Part shown: positions 59,003 through 64,000 of the stretch, in pieces | Layout: the number at the start of each line of letters is the position of its first letter | How positions within the stretch are numbered: the stretch's first letter is position 1 | DNA from: Terebella lapidaria | Taxonomy: Eukaryota > Annelida > Polychaeta > Terebellida > Terebellidae | Direction of reading: 5' to 3' | Length of the DNA stretch: 64,000 nt | Assembly (NCBI GenBank): GCA_949152475.1 | Contig: OX424569.1 | Coordinates: 25,713,950-25,777,949 of the forward strand | Notes under the pieces: generated by a model | Database searches by the model: none | Told to the model about the DNA's origin: nothing | Seen by the model: the letters and a program-made list of their open reading frames with translations, nothing else | Translations under genes and position numbers: made by a program

Positions 59003-59488
59003 CGGAGCCTCTGCATGCTCTGAGAGGACATGGAAGAAATATTTTCAGCACATTGTTATTGTGTTCCCTCATTCGCTCGCGATCTTATTTCGTTCCCTCG
59101 CATTGCGAATCGCGTTCGCTCGTGATATTATCGCGTTCTCTCGCGATCTTATTGCGTTCCCTCACATTCCGGATCGCGTTCCCTCGTGATTTTGTAGAAT
59201 AACCTTCTCAGAAGTCATTGGCGTCAGCAGAATGCGAGGGAATGCGATCCAGAATGCGAGGGAACGCAATAAGATCGCGAGAGAACGTGATAATATCATG
59301 AGGGAACGCGATCCGGATTGCGAGGGAACGCAATAAGATTGCGAGGGAACGCGATCCGGAATGCGAGGGAACGCAATAAGATCGCGAGGGAACGCGATCC
59401 GGATTGCGAGGGAACGCAATAATATTGCGAGGGAACGCAATAACCATATGTCAAAAAATATTTCTTCCAGGTCCTTTCAGCGGCTCCG
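59003..59488. mobile_element. Fold-back element, TACGGAGCC family, copy 2
   Basis: Same ends, spacer (inverted) and GCGAGGGAACGC unit as the copy at 57081, flanked by TA at 59001-59002 and 59489-59490. The left terminus has a small internal duplication (CTCTGCATGCTCTGAG). The asymmetric spacer lies in opposite orientation to copy 1. Confidence 0.85.
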
Positions 59489-59574
59489 TAGGCTAGCGTT
59501 GAAGAATGCTGGTGATATACCTGTCAATGTCCAACGGAGCTTATCGTTCATGAACGTGATTGTAACGTAAGGAC

Positions 59575-59895
59575 TGGCGTAGACAAACTTTTACAGACGT
59601 GCCACCAACTTTTGCCAACTTAGCACAATGTAGGACAACTTTGCACAACGATATCGAACTTTTATAAACTTTTGCGAACGAACTGAAAACGTTCTCTAAC
59701 GTTTGTCGACGGTAATAGGCGCGAATCAAAAGTTGGCCCACACTTTTTCAGCAATCTTACATTTTCGAACTTTTGCAGGCATGTCGTAGAGTTCCTCTGA
59801 ACGTATTTTCACCAACGTTTGGTCTCATTTTGGTAACTTTTCAAAACGCTGGCAAACGTTGGCCCAAACGCTATAGTGTGAATCCACCTTTACGG
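59575..59895. repeat. Repeat with CCCAAACGCTATAGTGTGAA, copy 2
   Basis: Diverged copy of 57640-57920, ending ACGTTGGCCCAAACGC and then TATAGTGTGAATCCACCTT. Confidence 0.65.
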
Positions 59896-59949
59896 AGCAA
59901 ATGACCGACGGAGAGCATTTATGTTTTTGATATTCCATTCGCTGGACAT

Positions 59950-61530
59950 ACCTCCTTAGATCTGGTGGATGAAGGTGAATTCTATTCTATTCGCTACACA
60001 GCTGGCGACATACACGTGTTTTTAGTTCTGGAAAAGAATCAAGATGGGCAACATCTGTCTGGTGGACCACACATCATACACGCCTCCATACATATATCTG
60101 GTCAACTGGTCAAATGATACCAGTGTGCTATGACTATGAATTCAGATGGTCAGGTGCACCATCATCCACATGTACATGTAGATGTTGTATAGTAATACAC
60201 AATTTGATACATATACATAAATTGATATGTATACATATACTCATTCAACACGTGTGTTTTGTGAAACATCGGGAAAACTCTTGGAGTATATCTACCAACA
60301 CTATTGGATATAATACAATCGTTAATGTTCTGGCTATCGTCAAATGATTGGTTTCATCTGTTGAATTATTTGAATTTGAACTCCCGGGAAACCATGGTGT
60401 CAATGATAAAAGTACGGAGAAGATATTACATTATGGTAAATGGGTAGTATGTCTGTATGCGACAGTTCAATATCATCTGAGTGAACTGATCGAATGTGAC
60501 ATTGTCGCATGAGCCTGAATCAACTTATCACTTATTCACATAATATAATTTCCACAATTCAGAATTTAGTATTGTTAACAGTCTATGGTTATCCCTCAAA
60601 CCACCCTTGACGCCATTATTAAAATGTGAAGTCGCTTCAATTAAAGTGATTAATTGTTACATGTCAAAAAATATACATATAACTAGTCAGCATTGTTAGT
60701 TATACATGTATTATGATATATAAATGACCTGTAGTTTATCCTTTAGTGCCCTCTCCCAAATGTACCATATAAATGCAGATGAGAAATCCGCGAGGGAACA
60801 ATCAGGTTTACATGTCAAACTGCGGCGTGACAATCCGCATGCAGTGCAAGCGTGAGAATCTACATAAATATGGCATCTAACCATAAACAAAATTCAACGT
60901 GGTCTATATGTGTACGAGATTTTCTGTGCATTACTTTGTGAAGTTTGTATATAGGGATATCTCATGTAATATTTCGTGGGAAGTATATAACATATATTAC
61001 TAGCGTTTTACTAATAACTTTAATTCACCAGGTGTATATTTTTATTTTCGATATAACAATGTGCACACATCTCCTAACATTTTCAATATACTGTTTTTGT
61101 GTGTCTAAGTACACCCAAAACAGTATATGCCTGATAGAGAGAAATTGTCTTTGATACACCACTCGTGAGGCCTAATATTCTTAGATCTTGCAGATGGAGG
61201 CAGATTATGTTTCATCGCTACGCAGCTGGGGACATACAGCCTGTTTTCAGTCGTAGAGACGAATCAACATGCTCAGCATCTGTCTGCATGGTAAAACACA
61301 CTATCATACACGCCTACATATATGTGACCACCTGTTCAAATGGTACCAGTGTGTCATGAGTATGAATTTAGATGGCCACTTGTAGACATGACACATAATG
61401 AAGTAGTGCATTATCTTCAACTGGTTTTGGATAGTTAGTTCCACAAATACGGTATGTCACAATTGTTCTGACCATCTGATTATTATCAGATTTAACCCCC
61501 CTCTCCCGTATGACACCACGCTATTCAATG
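59950..61530. repeat. Decayed tandem array, second and third units
   Basis: The order is block 2 (about 59953-60090), block 3 (60340-60560; ACCATGGTGTC.., GATATTACATTATGGTAAAT), block 1 (60748-60905), block 2 (61179-61320) and a shortened block 3 (61440-61530). With the TTAA element removed, the 54.5-57 kb region has the same order 1-2-3. No reading frame is kept between copies. Confidence 0.6.
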
Positions 61531-61653
61531 TAGTCTCAGCTGAACATATGGAAAATGTCCCGTTTATATTATCGAAACTTTTGAAGTCAAGACTTGCCCT
61601 CCATTGTCCCGTGTTCTAAAATTTGATTCTATCACCCTTATCCAGAACAGAGT

Positions 61654-62907
61654 CACGGTGGCTAGGCGTTACGCGTTATTCTGGGAGTGCCGCGTAAAAT
61701 CGTGAGTATTACGCGTTATTCGCGAGGAAATGGCAGCCTCTAAAGACCGTAGTAGGAAATACATATAAATTCGCTAATTTTACCGTTTTGAAATGTCGGA
61801 TTTGAAATTGCACGGAACATTACACATATTCATGATTGTTGCTGAGAGTTTAGATAAGAGAAATAAGCCAGTGTAGCGATACCTTTGGCTGCACAATATC
61901 TGTCAATTTTGCTTCGACAGCCGCTCTCCTCTGTTTTGGGGTTGAAAATGTTATGTATCGGCATTGGTATAGATAGAATGCGAGGACTATGATAGTGATA
62001 GTATGGCCTTCACATATGCCTGTCTTCAAAATGTTTCACATCGGTCGCAGGCGGCACAAATCTAGGTTGAATGCATCATTTGCTTATTTGCTATACTTTA
62101 CGCGATTTGCCTGAGGGTATTACGCGTATGTGCATGAGTAAATATTTTGTTGAGGTTGAGAGAGTTCTTCTTTAATGTGAATCTTTCTCCAGTTGTACTG
62201 CTCAATTGATGAAACAAATTCAAGTTCAAGATATAATATTTTCACTTGGTGAGCTTCTGTGTAGAAGACACGAAAAATTCTCAGTATTGCCAATTTCAGA
62301 TTTATGAATATTGGGAGGAAAATATTGATGATAATGATAAATGAGGAGTATCGTCAGTACTTGTGCAGCCTCAAATCATGCTTAAAAAATCTCCATGTAT
62401 GCATTACCAGCTCTACCATTCCCGACAACGCTCATGCTGTAACGCGTGTGCAGATTTTCTCCCCCAGGCTGATACGCGTAAACCACAAAAAACATTCTCA
62501 GTTCATGAAATACTCAATTAAAACAACTGGTTGAATGGTGTAACAATAAAAAAAAGATTCCTCTTAGCATTCTATGATTTACCAACATGCACTTCGTTGA
62601 TTTCAGATGATAACCGATTATATTTCACAAACGAGTTGCAAGCATGCGGGTGTTGTCATGAACTGTGTGTCCATTTTCATGAATATAACGACATTTGCAA
62701 GTAAATCATAATAGCATACGTGATGTTTGCTTATTGGGATGTTCCGTGAGAAAAAAATTTTAGGAAGAAAATGAACCTTTTCATTAGTTCTCCCCATTTG
62801 AAGTGGGGACCGGTGTCGTTTCCTATGCTATTTCCTCACGAATAACGCGTAATACTCACGATTTTACGCGGCACTCCCTGAATAATGCGTAACGCCTAGC
62901 CACCGTG
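61654..62907. mobile_element. 1.25-kb element with about 78-bp inverted ends rich in ACGCGT
   Basis: The left end CACGGTGGCTAGGCGTTACG and the right end CGCCTAGCCACCGTG mirror each other, continuing through GGGAGTGCCGCGTAAAATCG, GAGTATTACGCGTTATTCG and a final GAGGAAAT. TACGCG words are scattered inside. No clear target duplication and no transposase were seen, so the superfamily is undecided. Confidence 0.8.
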
Positions 62908-63173
62908 TCACAGAATGTATAATCTCATCGATCGGATAAATATACATTCATATTATAATACATATAAATATAATTCAGTATTATAAAAAGTATATGTTTC
63001 TTATGAATTTCGTACACAATGTGATATGTGGGCTGTTGTTTCAACTCCGACAGAGTTGTTTCAAACCTCGTACTGCAAATTGAACGTTGTGGAATCTATG
63101 CATAGAAATTCCACACACATTGTGTTTTGCCCTTCTTAAAATATTGTTGTGACGTCACACCATTGTCTGAACA

Positions 63174-63197
63174 GTGGATTCGTCCGCACGAATCCAC
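63174..63197. repeat. Perfect hairpin, 10-bp arms, loop CCGC
   Basis: GTGGATTCGT-CCGC-ACGAATCCAC, followed by CGTTTGCC. A relative with the same design occurs at 63967. Confidence 0.7.
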
Positions 63198-63542
63198 CGT
63201 TTGCCTCATACGAATTCATTGGTTCACTGATGCATGTAATGTCATGTTGCACAAGTTCATAATCAGTAATCTCAAGATCATCTGATGTTGAATTTCCAAC
63301 ATCGTTCAGAATGTTTGCAGCATTAAATGCGACCATACTATCCACGATTTCAATTTAAAATGTGTCCAAATTATCTACCATGTTGAAATTTAATGTCAAC
63401 CAGTCGATGTCCAGTAACAGAAATGCGAGAATGTGTGTGGTATAGGTCACTGTTTCGCTGTGTTTTGAGTACAATATATATATTATTACAACTCACCATC
63501 ATCCAATGGAGATGTCCATTGAAACACGTTCCACGTATCAAA

Positions 63543-63870
63543 CCCTGCTACTTAATACTACTCGCTCAATAAATGAATGCATTTAATCCGTGTGCCACCT
63601 TTTTAATCCTTATTGAATATATAGAGGAATGCGCGAGATATAGTACTTGGGCCGAAAACCATGATGAGTTGAGCAATCTAAATTCACTCGGTTACCGGCT
63701 ATTTATAAATACATCTTTGTCATGCTTGACTTGCAATAGATCTAACAGAAACAATGGCCCAAGTATCACATCCTGCGCCTTCCTCTATATTCAATAACGA
63801 TAAAAAAGGTGCGAGACGGATTAAATGGTATGTTTTCAGTGGACGAGTAGTATTAAGGAGCAGTGTATGG
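63543..63870. mobile_element. Fold-back MITE-like element, about 110-bp arms
   Basis: The left arm (TACTACTCGCTCA...GCATTTAATCCGTGTG, ATTGAATATATAGAGGAA, TACTTGGGCC) mirrors the right arm (GGCCCAAGTA...TCCTCTATATTCAATAACG, GACGGATTAAATGGTAT, GACGAGTAGTATTAAGGAG) with about 15-20% divergence. It is non-coding. Ends are approximate. Confidence 0.75.
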
Positions 63871-63966
63871 TACTTGGGCCGAAACAATATACATGTGTAC
63901 GAGTAATATGTTGGTCGCATTGTGATTGTAAGAGCAATATTTTAAGTCGGATAAAACGTTGCGCTC

Positions 63967-63990
63967 GTGAATTCGTAGGCACGAATTCAC
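63967..63990. repeat. Perfect hairpin, 10-bp arms, loop AGGC
   Basis: GTGAATTCGT-AGGC-ACGAATTCAC, followed by TGTTTCTC. It matches the hairpin at 63174 with the stem changed at paired positions, so pairing is kept. Confidence 0.7.
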
Positions 63991-64000
63991 TGTTTCTCGT

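Overview
The window is animal nuclear DNA: genes are split by short introns with GT-AG borders, the coding sequences are metazoan, and transposons and fold-back repeats are dense. The style (abundant ACATGTAC-type words, TGACCTTGA-rich repeats, a DIRS retroelement, a WSC plus C-type-lectin protein) suggests a marine invertebrate such as a lancelet or a mollusc. The phylum cannot be fixed from sequence alone.

Four host genes can be assembled exon by exon. (1) 115-3153 (+): the 3' part of ribophorin II (RPN2), a subunit of the oligosaccharyltransferase. (2) 5397-18129 (-): a complete TPD52-family (tumor protein D52-like) gene of eight exons, convergent with RPN2, with two 60-bp duplicated exons and a complete 6.4-kb DIRS element in intron 1. 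(3) 36477-37496 (+): complete SF3B6 (p14 of the SF3b splicing complex), with a dead Tc1 transposon ending 46 bp before its ATG. (4) 46571-52322 (+): a secreted-then-anchored receptor with signal peptide, a C-type lectin domain (CTLD) split by a WSC domain, a second CTLD, a Thr/Pro mucin-like stalk, a transmembrane helix and two possible cytoplasmic tails.

The rest is a graveyard of mobile DNA. From 18 to 31 kb lie tandem repeats, MITE-like elements, an LTR-like GC-rich block and a perfect 170-bp tandem duplication. From 31.5 to 36.4 kb lie a shredded CR1/Jockey-type LINE, a tRNA-derived SINE-like sequence and the Tc1 element. At 40.3-40.7 kb there is a remnant of a DIRS-type tyrosine recombinase. 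At 41418-43504 sits a nearly perfect 2.09-kb palindrome with AG...CT ends, a 6-bp target duplication, an 11-copy subterminal minisatellite and a broken C2H2 zinc-finger frame in each arm. It looks like a non-autonomous relative of Polinton/Maverick elements. From 43.5 to 45.7 kb is an array rich in TCAAGGTCA nuclear-receptor half-sites. From 54 to 62 kb is a decayed tandem array of about 1-kb units, interrupted by a TTAA fold-back element and two copies of a TACGGAGCC fold-back family. Two more inverted-repeat elements close the window.

The genes do not form one pathway. RPN2 acts in ER N-glycosylation, TPD52 in vesicle traffic, SF3B6 in branch-site recognition, and the lectin-like receptor in carbohydrate binding at the cell surface. 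All exon borders are read by eye from splice consensus and reading-frame continuity. No transcript or database evidence was available.
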